Below, one piece after another: positions 15,878-25,100 of a stretch of 64,000 bases of DNA. Source of the DNA: Streptomyces hygroscopicus (GTDB taxonomy: Bacteria > Actinomycetota > Actinomycetes > Streptomycetales > Streptomycetaceae); assembly GCF_026168105.1 (NCBI RefSeq), contig NZ_LBMW01000010.1, positions 1 through 64,000 of the forward strand, given 5' to 3'. The notes under the pieces were generated by a model. The model was not told where the DNA came from and did not search any database. It saw only the letters and a list, made by a program, of their open reading frames with translations. Both the position numbers and the translations under genes were made by a program. How positions within the stretch are numbered: position 1 is the stretch's first letter; every line of letters starts with the position of its first letter.

Positions 15878-18658
15878 GTGTTCCGTCGCCCCGCCACCGG
15901 ACGCCGTGCCGCCCCCGCTGCGGTCGCCCTGATCCTGGTCTGTTCCCTCTCCTCCGGTGCATGGGCGGGTGCCCGGGACCGGGTCCCGGCGCACCGGCCG
16001 CCCGGGCTCACCGCCGTGTCCTCCGTGGCCGGCAGCACCACCGCCCTGTCCGGGTACGCGATCCAGTCCACGGCGAAGGTCTCCGACCCACCGGCCGCCG
16101 TCTCCTCTCCCGGCTATCCTGCGAGCGGCTGGTACCCGGCGGGCCCCCGCTCCACCGTGCTCGCGGCGCTGCTCGCGGACGGCCTCTACCCGGACCCGTT
16201 CCACTCCACCAACCAGCAGAGGATCCCGAAGGCCGACTTCCAGGTGCCCTGGTGGTACCGCACGGACTTCACGGTCGCCGACACGAAGCGGCGCACCTCT
16301 CTGGACTTCAGCGGGGTGATCTCGGCCGCGGACGTCTACGTCAACGGGCGGCAGGTCGCCCCCGCCGCGGACGTGGCGGGCGCGTATACGCACCACGAAC
16401 TGGACGTCACCTCACTGGTGCGGGCGGGCACGAACACGGTGGCGTTCCGCATCCGGCCCAATGACCCGGACAAGAACCTGACCATGGGCTGGATCGACTG
16501 GCTGCAGCCGCCGCCCGACGGCAACATGGGCATCGTCCGTGATGTGCTGGTGCGCCGCGGCGGACCGGTCGCGCTGCGCGAGTCGCACGTCGTCACGAGG
16601 CTCGACGTCCCGTCCCTGGCCTCCGCGGACCTGACGGTCAAGACGAAGGCGCGCAACGACTCGGACACGGCGGTCACCGCCACGGTCTGGGGGAGCATCG
16701 GTTCCGTCTCCTTCACCAAGGCCGTCCCGCTCGCCGCCCATGAGACGAAGACGGTCACGTTCACCCCGGCCGACGTTCCCGGCCTGCACCTGGCCTCGCC
16801 CAAGGTGTGGTGGCCCGCGGGTACGGGCGGACAGCCCCTGTACACCCTCGATCTCGGTGCTTCCGTCTCCGGCACCACGTCGGACACCGCACACGAGACC
16901 TTCGGTGTCCGGGACGTGAAGGCGCCGCTCGACTCCGACGGCGCACGGCAGTACAGCGTCAACGGCCGGAGGCTGCTCATCAAGGGCGGTGGCTGGTCAC
17001 CGGACGAATTCCTGCGCTGGGACCGAACGTACGTCGAGGACCGCCTCAAGTACGCGCTCGATCTCGGGCTCAACACGATCCGTCTGGAAGGGCATCTGGA
17101 GCCGGACGAGTTCTTCGACCTGGCAGACCGCTACGGCATCCTCACCCTGCCCGGCTGGGAGTGCTGCGACAAGTGGGAGGGCAATGTCAACGGCGGCGAG
17201 CCCGGCGACAAGTGGACCGCCGCCGACTATCCGGTCGCGAAGGCCTCGATGGCCGCCGAGGCCGCCCGGCTGCGCGACCATCCCAGTGTCGTATCGTTCC
17301 TCGTCGGCAGCGACTTCGCACCCGACGCCACGATCGAGAAGAACTACCTGGACGCCCTGACGGCCGCCGACTGGCCGGTCCCGGTGGTGGCGGCGGCGTC
17401 GGACTCTTCCTCGCCCCGGCTCGGCAGTTCGGGCATGAAGATGACGGGCCCCTACGACTGGATCCCGCCGGACTACTGGTACGCCAAGCGCGAGGGAGGC
17501 GCCACCGGCTTCAACTCCGAGACCAGCGCGGGTCCGGACATCCCGACACTCGACACACTGCGGCGCATGATGACCCCGGCCGAGCTGGACACCCTCTGGA
17601 AGGACGGGAACGCCAGGCAGTACCACCGCTCGCCGTCGGCGACCTTCGGCACCCTCAAGCTGTACGACGACGCGCTGGCAGGACGGTACGGAGCGCCGAC
17701 CGGTCTCACGGACCACGTGCGCAAGGCGCAACTCGCCCAGTACGAGAACGTACGGGCCCAGTACGAGGCGTACGGGCGCAACGCCACCGACGCCTCGAAG
17801 CCCTCCACCGGAGTGGTCTACTGGATGTTCAACAGCGGCTGGACCTCGCTCCACTGGCAGCTGATGGACCGTTGTCTCGACCAGGGCGGCGCCTACTTCG
17901 GGGCGAAGAAGGCCAACGAGCCGCTCCACGTCCAGTACTCGTACGACAACCGGTCGGTCGTGGTGGTGAACAACCGGCACGCGCCGGTGTCCGGACTGAC
18001 CGCCCGCGTCACGCTGTTCAGCACCGACGGAACGCGGAAGTACGGCAGGACGGTGACCGGGGTGGGCGTCGCGGGCGACGGGGCGCACACGACCGTCGGG
18101 ACCCTTCCCTCCTCGGCGAGCGGCCTCACGACCACGTATCTCGCACGATTGGTCCTGACGGACCCGGCGGGCAGGGAGATCAGCCGCAACGTCTACTGGC
18201 TGTCCACCAAGGCCGACACGCTCGACTGGGCGCACTCCGACTGGTATTACACGCCGACGACGAGCTATGCCGATCTGAAGGGACTCGCCTCGATGGCACG
18301 GGTGCCGGTGTCGGCGACGGCCTCCACCAAGGTGGACGCGGACGGCATGTCGATCACGACGGTCACGCTGCGCAACACGGCCGGCGGTGGTACGCCCTCG
18401 CTGCTCACGGACGCCCACCTCGTGGACGCGAACGGCAGGCCGGTGCTGCCGGTCCAGTGGTCCGACAACGAGGTGAGCCTGTGGCCTGGCGAGTCGGCGA
18501 CGCTGACCGCCGTCTACCGGACCTCCGATCTGCACGGCTCGGCGCCGGGTGTACGGATCTCGGGCTGGAACACACCTCAGCAGACGGTCCCCGCGGCCCG
18601 AGTGGCAGGGGTGGGCCCAAACTTCGGGCCCACCCCCCGGGGCGTCAGCTCACATTGA
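15878..18658 (+). CDS. csxA: Secreted GH2 exo-beta-D-glucosaminidase (CsxA-like)
   Basis: A 926-residue protein with a signal peptide (residues 1 to about 30). It has a galactose-binding sandwich (residues 60-220, with W-Y-R-T-D-F-T-V and D-V-Y-V-N-G), an Ig-like domain, the TIM barrel and two C-terminal sandwiches. In the barrel, G-S-D-F-A-P-D places the general acid at Asp479, and F-N-S-E-T-S-A-G places the nucleophile at Glu548. The Asp acid and the 69-residue spacing are the CsxA signature (69 versus 72) rather than that of beta-galactosidases. It should release glucosamine from chitosan oligosaccharide ends outside the cell. Its 3' end overlaps the convergent gene by 14 bp. Confidence 0.92.
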   Translation: MFRRPATGRRAAPAAVALILVCSLSSGAWAGARDRVPAHRPPGLTAVSSVAGSTTALSGYAIQSTAKVSDPPAAVSSPGYPASGWYPAGPRSTVLAALLADGLYPDPFHSTNQQRIPKADFQVPWWYRTDFTVADTKRRTSLDFSGVISAADVYVNGRQVAPAADVAGAYTHHELDVTSLVRAGTNTVAFRIRPNDPDKNLTMGWIDWLQPPPDGNMGIVRDVLVRRGGPVALRESHVVTRLDVPSLASADLTVKTKARNDSDTAVTATVWGSIGSVSFTKAVPLAAHETKTVTFTPADVPGLHLASPKVWWPAGTGGQPLYTLDLGASVSGTTSDTAHETFGVRDVKAPLDSDGARQYSVNGRRLLIKGGGWSPDEFLRWDRTYVEDRLKYALDLGLNTIRLEGHLEPDEFFDLADRYGILTLPGWECCDKWEGNVNGGEPGDKWTAADYPVAKASMAAEAARLRDHPSVVSFLVGSDFAPDATIEKNYLDALTAADWPVPVVAAASDSSSPRLGSSGMKMTGPYDWIPPDYWYAKREGGATGFNSETSAGPDIPTLDTLRRMMTPAELDTLWKDGNARQYHRSPSATFGTLKLYDDALAGRYGAPTGLTDHVRKAQLAQYENVRAQYEAYGRNATDASKPSTGVVYWMFNSGWTSLHWQLMDRCLDQGGAYFGAKKANEPLHVQYSYDNRSVVVVNNRHAPVSGLTARVTLFSTDGTRKYGRTVTGVGVAGDGAHTTVGTLPSSASGLTTTYLARLVLTDPAGREISRNVYWLSTKADTLDWAHSDWYYTPTTSYADLKGLASMARVPVSATASTKVDADGMSITTVTLRNTAGGGTPSLLTDAHLVDANGRPVLPVQWSDNEVSLWPGESATLTAVYRTSDLHGSAPGVRISGWNTPQQTVPAARVAGVGPNFGPTPRGVSSH
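18608..18636 (-). terminator. Terminator hairpin inside the GH2 3' coding end
   Basis: A perfect 11-bp stem, GGGGTGGGCCC (18608-18618) and GGGCCCACCCC (18626-18636), has a 7-nt loop. It lies just past the stop of the minus-strand secreted protein but within the last codons of the GH2 gene, whose C-terminal [10 protein letters not shown] is encoded by it. Confidence 0.7.
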
Positions 18659-20102
18659 GCGCGGTGTCGTCGATGACGAACGACGTCTGGAGGCTCGAAC
18701 CCTCGGTGCCGGTGAACTTGAGGGTGACGGTCTGCCCGGCGTAGCTCGCCAAGCTGAAACTGCGCTGGGTGTAGCCGTCGGCGGCATTGAGATTGGAGTA
18801 CGTCGCCAGGGTGCCCAGCACCGTCCCGGAACCGTTGAGAACCTGGACCTTGAGCGTGTCGTAGGCCGTGCCGGTGGAGGTCTCCGCCGTGTCGATGTGC
18901 AGAAAGAAGCTCAGGGTGGCGGTGGTGCAGGCGGAGGGGATGGTCACCGACTGGGACAGGGTGTCGGTGTGCGCTGATCCGTAGCCGTCCAGCCAGGCGT
19001 AGTACGAGCCCGTACGGGGCGACTCACTGCTGGAGTCGGTGATGACGCCGCTGCTGGCGCTCCAGTTGGTGGCGCCGGACTCGAAGCCGTTGTTGCCGAG
19101 GAGCTGAGCGGCCGTGCAGGTGGAGCCCCCGCCACCGCCGCTTCCCCCGCCGCTGCCGCTCGCGCCGGAGAGCCATTCGGTGGCGTTGAGGGCGAGGGCG
19201 GCGTTGGTGGCGCCGGAGTCGTTCCAGCCGTCGTACAGCGTGTTGCCGGGCTGGCCGGTGCCGTCGTCGATGGGCGAGCTGTCGCCCCAGAAGGCGACGC
19301 GGCCGCTGCCGAAGGTACTGGTCAGGAAGAACGCGCCGGTGTTGCCGGAGTAGCCGGAGCGGTAGAGCAGGCCCTTGACGGAGGAGTTGTCGGAGGGCTT
19401 GAGCGTGGCGGTGGTGCCGTTGGCGATCAGGCTCTTGGTGACGGTGCCGAAGGAACCGTGCAGGACAGGGTCGGTGCTGTCGTTGATGGCGGCGGGGTAG
19501 CCGGAGGCGATGTTCAGCGAGTCGATCGAGAAGCCGAACGGGTCGGTGGAGTCGACGCTGTTGTTGGTCATCAGATCGTTCAGGATCTTGACCGCGTCAT
19601 AGCCGTCGTTGTTGCGGTCGGCCCCGGTGTGGTCGGAGACCATGAACAGACCGCCGCCGTTCTTGACGAAGGTCATGATGGCGGTCTTCTCGGCCGCGGT
19701 GAACAGGGTGTTGGGCTCGGGCAGGACCAGCGTGTCGAAGTTCGACAGGTCGGTCGAGGACGAGCCGCCGTAGGAGAGGCTGGAGCCCGAAGGAAGCGTC
19801 TTGAGGCTGTAGTTGCCCGTCTTCTGCAGGGCGACCCCCCAGGACGAGAGGGCTCCGGTCCAGTCGGTCTCGGTGGACGGGGACGGGTTCTCGCCGAGCG
19901 GGTCGGGCTGACTGGTGGAGATGATCCAGTCGGCGTTGCCGGCGGTCTCCGCGTGCGCGTTGTCGAACAGGACGCGGTGTGTCGTGGCCGCGTGGGCCGG
20001 TGTGGCGACCGAGGTCGCCTGGACGGCGGCGCCCGCGGTGAGCAGGCCGAAGACGGCGAGAGCCGTGGTGAGTCTGTGTCTGGAGCTGCTGAGGCCGAGC
20101 AT
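18645..20102 (-). CDS. Secreted protein: GATase-like N-terminal domain plus C-terminal jelly-roll module
   Basis: A 485-residue protein starting at ATG 20102 with GGAGG 7 bp upstream. The signal peptide ends at T-P-A-H-A/A. Residues about 40-330 form an alpha/beta domain ([38 protein letters not shown]) that looks like a glutamine-amidotransferase-like or DUF4350-type fold. A Gly/Ser linker leads to a 150-residue beta-sandwich ([30 protein letters not shown]), a module often appended to secreted Streptomyces peptidases. No classical protease triad was found. The enzymatic role is unknown. Confidence 0.8.
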   Translation of the reverse strand: MLGLSSSRHRLTTALAVFGLLTAGAAVQATSVATPAHAATTHRVLFDNAHAETAGNADWIISTSQPDPLGENPSPSTETDWTGALSSWGVALQKTGNYSLKTLPSGSSLSYGGSSSTDLSNFDTLVLPEPNTLFTAAEKTAIMTFVKNGGGLFMVSDHTGADRNNDGYDAVKILNDLMTNNSVDSTDPFGFSIDSLNIASGYPAAINDSTDPVLHGSFGTVTKSLIANGTTATLKPSDNSSVKGLLYRSGYSGNTGAFFLTSTFGSGRVAFWGDSSPIDDGTGQPGNTLYDGWNDSGATNAALALNATEWLSGASGSGGGSGGGGGSTCTAAQLLGNNGFESGATNWSASSGVITDSSSESPRTGSYYAWLDGYGSAHTDTLSQSVTIPSACTTATLSFFLHIDTAETSTGTAYDTLKVQVLNGSGTVLGTLATYSNLNAADGYTQRSFSLASYAGQTVTLKFTGTEGSSLQTSFVIDDTALNVS

Positions 20103-20163
20103 CGGCGGACCTCCGTGAGGGGTTGGGGAAGGTGTGGTGCAGTGTGCGGCGGTGCAGTGTGGG

Positions 20164-20211
20164 GTGGTGCCCTGTGGGGTGCTGCGGGTGGTGCCCTGTG
20201 GGGTGCTGCGG
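20164..20211. repeat. Perfect 24-bp tandem duplication in a 5' region
   Basis: A 24-bp unit beginning GTGGTGCCCTGTGG occurs at 20164-20187 and again at 20188-20211 without a gap; degenerate GTGCAGTG copies precede it. It lies 62-109 bp upstream of the secreted-protein start, in what is probably its leader. Confidence 0.85.
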
Positions 20212-20241
20212 GGCAGTGCGGGTGCGGTCTCTGCACATCTT

Positions 20242-20279
20242 CGCGCGTAGAAAGTCCCTCGCGGTCTGCGCGCGTAGAA
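20242..20279. promoter_or_regulatory. Direct repeats upstream of the secreted-protein gene
   Basis: CGCGCGTAGAA occurs at 20242-20252 and 20269-20279, 27 bp apart. Same-strand repeats of this size at near-helical spacing suggest binding sites for an activator or repressor of the minus-strand gene starting at 20102. The regulator is unknown. Confidence 0.4.
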
Positions 20280-20470
20280 CTCTCTTCCTACGCCACCCGA
20301 GCGACGGACTGTTGAACGGTACATGGCATAACGAGGCCTGAACAGGAGAACGGTCCCCCGGCAGGACGAGGATTGACCCCCCATTGACCGGCAGTTGAAG
20401 CGGACCGGACTGTTGCCGCGCACGCCGGGCACATGAAAGAGGGCAGAGCCCTTCACATCAAGGGGTGAAG

Positions 20471-20734
20471 ATGGAGATCTCGGGCATCCTCAGTGCCATC
20501 GTCATCGGACTCGTCATCGGTGTCCTCGGCCGACTCGTCGTCCCCGGACGCCAGCACATCGGCGTCCTCTGGACGATCGTCGTCGGCATCGTGGCGGCCT
20601 TCATCGGGGCCGGGATCGCCTCCGCGTTCGGCGTGGCCCACACCAAGGGCGTCGACTGGATCGAGTGGGTCATCCAGATCGGTCTGGCGGCTCTGGGGGT
20701 CGCGGCACTGGACCGGGCACGGGCGCGGCACTGA
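20471..20734 (+). CDS. GlsB/YeaQ/YmgE-family small membrane protein
   Basis: An 87-residue protein with three membrane helices. It has the family pattern [16 protein letters not shown] after helix 1, [13 protein letters not shown] in helix 2, and a third helix before a basic tail. The ATG at 20471 has AAGGGG 5-6 bp upstream; the GTG at 20465 is within that element. The family is linked to general stress responses in many bacteria, without a known mechanism. Confidence 0.92.
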   Translation: MEISGILSAIVIGLVIGVLGRLVVPGRQHIGVLWTIVVGIVAAFIGAGIASAFGVAHTKGVDWIEWVIQIGLAALGVAALDRARARH

Positions 20735-20921
20735 CGGCGCGGACCCTCGTGCCGCATTTCCGTGCGGGACGAGGGCCGTGGCGGCTGCCGTATCTGAACC
20801 CGGCGGCTACAAAGCGATGGACGGGGTGGTCGTGCCCGTAAGGCCTCGGCCCGGACCCGAGGCCGAAACCGGCATGCCCCGGTCGTACCGGGCCGGTACG
20901 GCAGCGCGGTCCATGCGGGCC

Positions 20922-21776
20922 CTAACCCAGCTCAAGGGTGGTTACCCCGTACACGCGCTCCGTGGCGTAGGGCCGCACCGGGCCCGTGTACATGCGGGCC
21001 GTCTCGAAGGACGGAGTAAGGCCGGAGCGTTCGGCCAGGGACACCGCCGCCCTGTTGGGTTCGGGGACGTCGATGGCGATCTCCCGGCCCGCGGCTTCGG
21101 TGCACACCGCGGCGAAGAGGGCATCGGCGCCGTCGGGTGTGTCGGCGAACAGGGGGCCGATGCGCAGGCCGTCACGGGCGGGGCGGATCACCGCATAACC
21201 GGTCGGGCGGCCGTCCTCGAACCGGACGAGGACCCGATGTCCCGGGGCGGTGAGCCAGTGCGCCAGAAAGCGGGGGCGGTCGGCGGGGTAGCAGGCGGTG
21301 TCGTACGCCACGATGGCGTCGAGGTCGGCCTTCTCTGCCGGACGCACTCCGGGCAGTTCCTCACCGCCGCGGACGACGCCGGTGAACCGCACGGTGCGGT
21401 GCGCGAGTTCGAATCCGGACCTGCGGTAGTTGTCCTGCTGCGCCACCACACCGTCCAGACCGACGGTGCGATCGCCGGCGTGGGCGAGGGCCGCCTTCCA
21501 GGTGGTCAGCCCCAGTCCGCGGGCACGCAGGTCCGGGCGTACGAGATAGCAGCCCAGGAAGGCGTAGTCGGCACCATAGGTGACAACGGAGATCGCAGAG
21601 ACGGGTTCTTCGGCGAGTCTGCCGATGAAGAAGCCCCGGGGGTCCTGGGCGAAGAAGGCCGGGCCGTCGGACAGTCCCGGGTTCCAGCCCTCGTCCGCCG
21701 CCCAGCCGCTGATCACCGGCCAGTCGTCGAGCGTGGCCCGGGTGATGACGAGGTCTTCGGGACCCGAAGAGGTCAT
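20922..21776 (-). CDS. Two-domain GNAT N-acetyltransferase (YitH-like C-terminus)
   Basis: A 284-residue protein starting at ATG 21776 with GGAG 7 bp upstream (another ATG, 12 bp earlier, lacks a site). The N-terminal GNAT domain has the acetyl-CoA loop V-R-P-D-L-R-A-R-G-L-G-L-T-T-W near residue 80 and N-Y-R-R-S-G-F-E-L-A. The second half (V-L-V-R-F-E-D-G-R-P-T-G-Y-A-V-I-R; I-D-V-P-E-P-N-R-A-A; R-V-Y-G-V-T-T-L-E-L-G) matches the YitH/Acetyltransf_18-type domain. The acceptor is unknown. It is divergent from another GNAT gene that carries an internal stop. Confidence 0.88.
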   Translation of the reverse strand: MTSSGPEDLVITRATLDDWPVISGWAADEGWNPGLSDGPAFFAQDPRGFFIGRLAEEPVSAISVVTYGADYAFLGCYLVRPDLRARGLGLTTWKAALAHAGDRTVGLDGVVAQQDNYRRSGFELAHRTVRFTGVVRGGEELPGVRPAEKADLDAIVAYDTACYPADRPRFLAHWLTAPGHRVLVRFEDGRPTGYAVIRPARDGLRIGPLFADTPDGADALFAAVCTEAAGREIAIDVPEPNRAAVSLAERSGLTPSFETARMYTGPVRPYATERVYGVTTLELG

Positions 21777-21946
21777 CGCTGGCTCCATTCCGTGGGGGTC
21801 GGGGAACGCGGTGATCAGCCGCGCCGTCGGCATCCTTCCCGATCTCCGGTTCGCACGCCATGTGCGACCGGGGCGTTCCGGCCACACCCGGCCGACGCCG
21901 GTGCCACAGTGTTGAGCTGCGACGAGGGGTCGTAGGGTGACCGCTC

Positions 21947-22480
21947 ATGACCATCGAACATGTGACGCTGCGACCCGTGGGCGAGGACGATCTGGCCGTC
22001 CTGGACAGGTTCCTGACGGACCATGAGGTGGCTTCGTCCTACCAGTGGTTCGGCTGGTGGGACCCGGGCCGGTGGCGGCGCGAGTGGGCCGGGAACGGCC
22101 TGCTCGGCGACGACGGGGGCACACTCATGGTGGTACGGGACGACGAGGGGCTCGGTTTCGTCGCCTTCCGGAAGGTCCGGCCCGCCCGCACCGTCTTCTA
22201 CTGGAACATGGGGATCGGTCTGGTGCCGGCGGCCCGCGGCAAGGGCGTGGGCACCGAGGCCCAGCGGCAGTTGGTCCACTATCTCTTCGCGCACACGCCG
22301 GCCGAGCGCATCGAGGCGGACACGCAGGTCGGGAACATCGCGGAGCAACGGGCCCTGTAGAAGACGGGGTTCACTCGGGAGGGCGTCCTGCGCAGCGTCG
22401 TGTTCCGTGACGGGCGATGGCGCGACGGGGTGCGGTACAGCATTTTGCGAGGCGAAGCGGCGGTTACCACCCCCCGCTGA
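21947..22480 (+). pseudogene. GNAT acetyltransferase gene interrupted by an in-frame amber codon
   Basis: The frame runs from ATG 21947 through L-R-P-V-G-E-D-D-L, G-I-G-L-V-P-A-A-R-G-K-G-V-G-T-E-A-Q (acetyl-CoA loop) and N-I-A-E-Q-R-A-L to TAG at 22358-22360. The same frame continues without a break as K-T-G-F-T-R-E-G-V-L-R-S-V-V-F-R-D-G-R-W-R-D to a TGA at 22478. That is the normal RimJ-type ending (usually A-L-E-K-x-G-F). So one codon, probably GAG, has become TAG. Unless read through or a sequencing error, the product lacks its last beta strands. Everything else is intact, which suggests a recent event. Confidence 0.85.
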
Positions 22481-22549
22481 CGTCGGCAGCAAGAGCGGCC
22501 CCGCCGGCCGCCCGTCGGGCGGGGCCCTCCTCGAGGTGACCGAACCGCC

Positions 22550-23197
22550 TCAGCGGGGCGCTCCCGGCCGGAAGCGGCGGTACAGCACCGTCCCGCCGAG
22601 CATCAGGGCCGCGCCTGCCGCGAGCGCGGGCAGGGTGGCGTCGGCGCCCGTGTGGGCGAGGGTGACCACGCGGCGCGGAGCGGAACGCGGCGGATGCGAA
22701 GGCGTGCGCACGGTCGGCGGTGCGACGGGCCGCGGAGTGGGGTGGGGCCGGACGCCGGAGGTGTTCGCCGACGTGTTGTCCCCGGCCGCGTTGCCGAGAC
22801 CGGCCACGCTCACCGTGTTGCCGGTGATGTTCACCGGGAGGCGCACAGGCAGTTGCACACCGTTGTCGGCGAGCACTCCGGATGAATCCTTTCCGCTGCC
22901 GTACGCGGAGGCACCTCCCCCCGGAGCGGTACCGTGCCGCGCTCCGCCCCCTCCCCGGTTCCGGTTCGCGCAGGCGTTGCCCGCGGCCGAGTTCAGGAGC
23001 CCCGCCACGGTCACGGTGTTGCCGCACGCGTCGACCGGGATGTGCACCGGGAGCTGGATGGTGTTGCCGGAGATCAGTCCGGGCGAACCCGCCGCGGTGC
23101 CGTTCGCATCGGAGTCCGCGTGTGCCGGCATCGCCACGGCCAGCGCCCCCGAGGCGGCGGCCGTCGCGATCAAACCATTTCGGGTAACCCGTTTCAT
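22550..23197 (-). CDS. Long chaplin with two chaplin domains and a sortase signal
   Basis: A 215-residue protein starting M-K-R-V-T-R-N-G-L at 23197, with a signal peptide ending at P-A-H-A. The first chaplin domain (G-N-T-I-Q-L-P-V-H-I-P-V-D-A-C-G-N-T-V-T-V) has two cysteines. The second (G-V-Q-L-P-V-R-L-P-V-N-I-T-G-N-T-V-S-V) has none. A Pro-rich wall-spanning linker leads to the sortase motif L-A-H-T-G, a hydrophobic segment and a basic tail (Y-R-R-F-R). Long chaplins of the ChpA-C type are anchored to the wall and help coat aerial hyphae and spores with amyloid-like fibres. Expression is expected at aerial growth. Confidence 0.94.
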   Translation of the reverse strand: MKRVTRNGLIATAAASGALAVAMPAHADSDANGTAAGSPGLISGNTIQLPVHIPVDACGNTVTVAGLLNSAAGNACANRNRGGGGARHGTAPGGGASAYGSGKDSSGVLADNGVQLPVRLPVNITGNTVSVAGLGNAAGDNTSANTSGVRPHPTPRPVAPPTVRTPSHPPRSAPRRVVTLAHTGADATLPALAAGAALMLGGTVLYRRFRPGAPR

Positions 23198-23491
23198 AGG
23201 TTCCCTGCCTTCCAGACATGTCGCGAGCGTTCGCTCGCACCCGCTAAAACGCCGAGGAGCCAATCCGAGTTATGGCTTATCTTCCTTTCACTCCATCGAG
23301 TGGCACGGTTGTCGAACTGACGGGAAAGCAGTCACCCGTACGGCGGCATGCGACGCGTGGCCCGCACCGGCGGCACGCGGGCGACGGCGCTCTGGGCCGC
23401 CCCACGGTCCGGAGGCGCACCCCGAAGGGCCCGCCTATCGTGATCCCAGGGACGTCGCCGGATCCGCAGCCGGGACACCCCCGGAGGCAAC

Positions 23492-25057
23492 ATGCTGACC
23501 CCGCACGGACGCCGCGCGGTCACCACGACGGCGGCCACGGCCGCGGTGCTCGCCCTGCTGGGTGCCGGAATGCCGTCGGTGGCCGCGGCAGGCGTCGGCC
23601 CCGATCTGTCCCGCTTCTACCACCAGAAGATCACGTGGTCCGCCTGTCCGGGCCAGGACATGCCCCCGGACCTGCAGTGCGGGCAGGTGACGGTTCCCCT
23701 CGACTACGCGAGGCCCGGTGCCGGGACCCTCGATCTGGCGCTCGCCCGTTACCGGGCGACCGGCAGGTCCCACGGCTCGGTGCTGCTGGACTTCGGCGGT
23801 CCGGGTGGCCCCGGGATTCCCCTTCTGGCGGCGGAGGGCAAGGACTTCATGGGGCTGACGAACGGCTACGACGTGGTGACGTTCGACCCCCGGGGGGTCG
23901 GACGGTCCTCACCCGTCACCTGCGGCGCGGGCACGGACGACGTGCCTGCGGCGAACGGTCCCGCCGACGAGACCGATCCTCGCGCGGCCCTCGCCCGGGT
24001 GCGTCAGCTGGCCGAGCGGTGCACCAGGCACGCCGGGCCGGTGCTGCCGCACATAGGCACGATCAACGCCTCCCGCGACATGGACGTGATGCGCCAGGCC
24101 CTCGGCGACAAGAAGCTGAACTACCTCGGCTTCTCGTACGGCACCCGGCTCGGTGCGGTCTACGCGGCCCAGTTCCCCCACAACGTGGGCCGGATCGCGC
24201 TCGACGGCGTGGACACCCTCACCGAACCCCTGGCCGAGCAGGGGCTGGCGGGCGCGCAGGGACAGCAGAGGGCGCTGGAGGACTTCCTCGACTGGTGCGT
24301 CAAGGACCTGGCCTGCCCGTTCGGGCAGGACGCGCGCTCGGCCCGGGACCAGGTCGTCCGGCTCGTCGATCTGCTGGACCGGGAGCCGGCGCCGACCGAC
24401 CTCGGCATGCCGTTCACGGGTCAGGACCTGGTGGGCGCGATCGGCCAGGCACTGTTCACCAGGCAGCTGTGGTCGACGCTGGAGCTGGCGCTGTCCCAGC
24501 TGGTGGATCAGGGTGACCTCAGCGGGGTCCTGCGCCTGTCGGGCGTCGGCGTGTCCCTCCCCGTCGGCCCCCGGGCCCCGGGTGGGCTCGTCGGTCCCGA
24601 GGACGTGCCCTCCGACAACCTTCCGGCCGCCCTGATGGCGATCAACTGCGCCGACGACCCGGACCGTCCGAGCGCCGACCGCATCACCCAGGACATCGGC
24701 CGGCTGCGCGCCCAGTACCAGCAGGCGTCCCCGGTCTTCGGGCGCTACCGCCTCAACCAGGTGCTGATGTGCTACGGGCGGCCCAAGGGCACCGACTTCA
24801 TCCGGGAGAGGGTGAAGAACGTGCCGAGCGCGAAGATGCTGCTCGTCGGCACGCGCGGGGACCCGGCGACCCCGTACCGCTGGACCGTGGAGACCGCAAG
24901 GCGGCTCGGTTCCTCGGCGGTGGTCCTCGACAACAGGGGCGAGGGCCACACCGGGTACTCGACCTCCAAATGCGTCCACGAGAAGGTCGACTCCTTCCTG
25001 CTGTACGGCACCCTGCCGTCCGACGGCAGCTCGTGCGGCCCGGACGTGTCGTACTGA
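23492..25057 (+). CDS. Secreted alpha/beta-hydrolase, tripeptidyl aminopeptidase (SlpD/E-like)
   Basis: A 521-residue protein with a signal peptide ending near V-A-A-A. The alpha/beta-hydrolase core shows the oxyanion D-F-G-G-P-G-G-P-G, nucleophile G-F-S-Y-G-T-R-L-G (Ser about 216), acid G-T-R-G-D-P-A-T-P and base G-E-G-H-T-G-Y. The C-terminal TAP-like domain has paired cysteines (C-V-H-E-K; S-S-C-G-P). These enzymes remove N-terminal tripeptides or process propeptides of secreted proteins. The signal peptide lacks an obvious lipobox, unlike SlpD/E. Convergent with asnB. Confidence 0.9.
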   Translation: MLTPHGRRAVTTTAATAAVLALLGAGMPSVAAAGVGPDLSRFYHQKITWSACPGQDMPPDLQCGQVTVPLDYARPGAGTLDLALARYRATGRSHGSVLLDFGGPGGPGIPLLAAEGKDFMGLTNGYDVVTFDPRGVGRSSPVTCGAGTDDVPAANGPADETDPRAALARVRQLAERCTRHAGPVLPHIGTINASRDMDVMRQALGDKKLNYLGFSYGTRLGAVYAAQFPHNVGRIALDGVDTLTEPLAEQGLAGAQGQQRALEDFLDWCVKDLACPFGQDARSARDQVVRLVDLLDREPAPTDLGMPFTGQDLVGAIGQALFTRQLWSTLELALSQLVDQGDLSGVLRLSGVGVSLPVGPRAPGGLVGPEDVPSDNLPAALMAINCADDPDRPSADRITQDIGRLRAQYQQASPVFGRYRLNQVLMCYGRPKGTDFIRERVKNVPSAKMLLVGTRGDPATPYRWTVETARRLGSSAVVLDNRGEGHTGYSTSKCVHEKVDSFLLYGTLPSDGSSCGPDVSY

Positions 25058-25100
25058 GTCACCACGCCCGGGCTCTTCCGCGACGGCGAGGTGCCCGGCG

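Noticed and set aside
20130-20240. Possible CRISPR-like or minisatellite array
   Set aside because: Units are directly adjacent without unique spacers and only two copies are perfect; it is a simple tandem duplication.
21405-21425. tRNA T-loop-like GTTCGAATCC string
   Set aside because: It lies within the GNAT coding sequence, with no flanking acceptor, D or anticodon stems.
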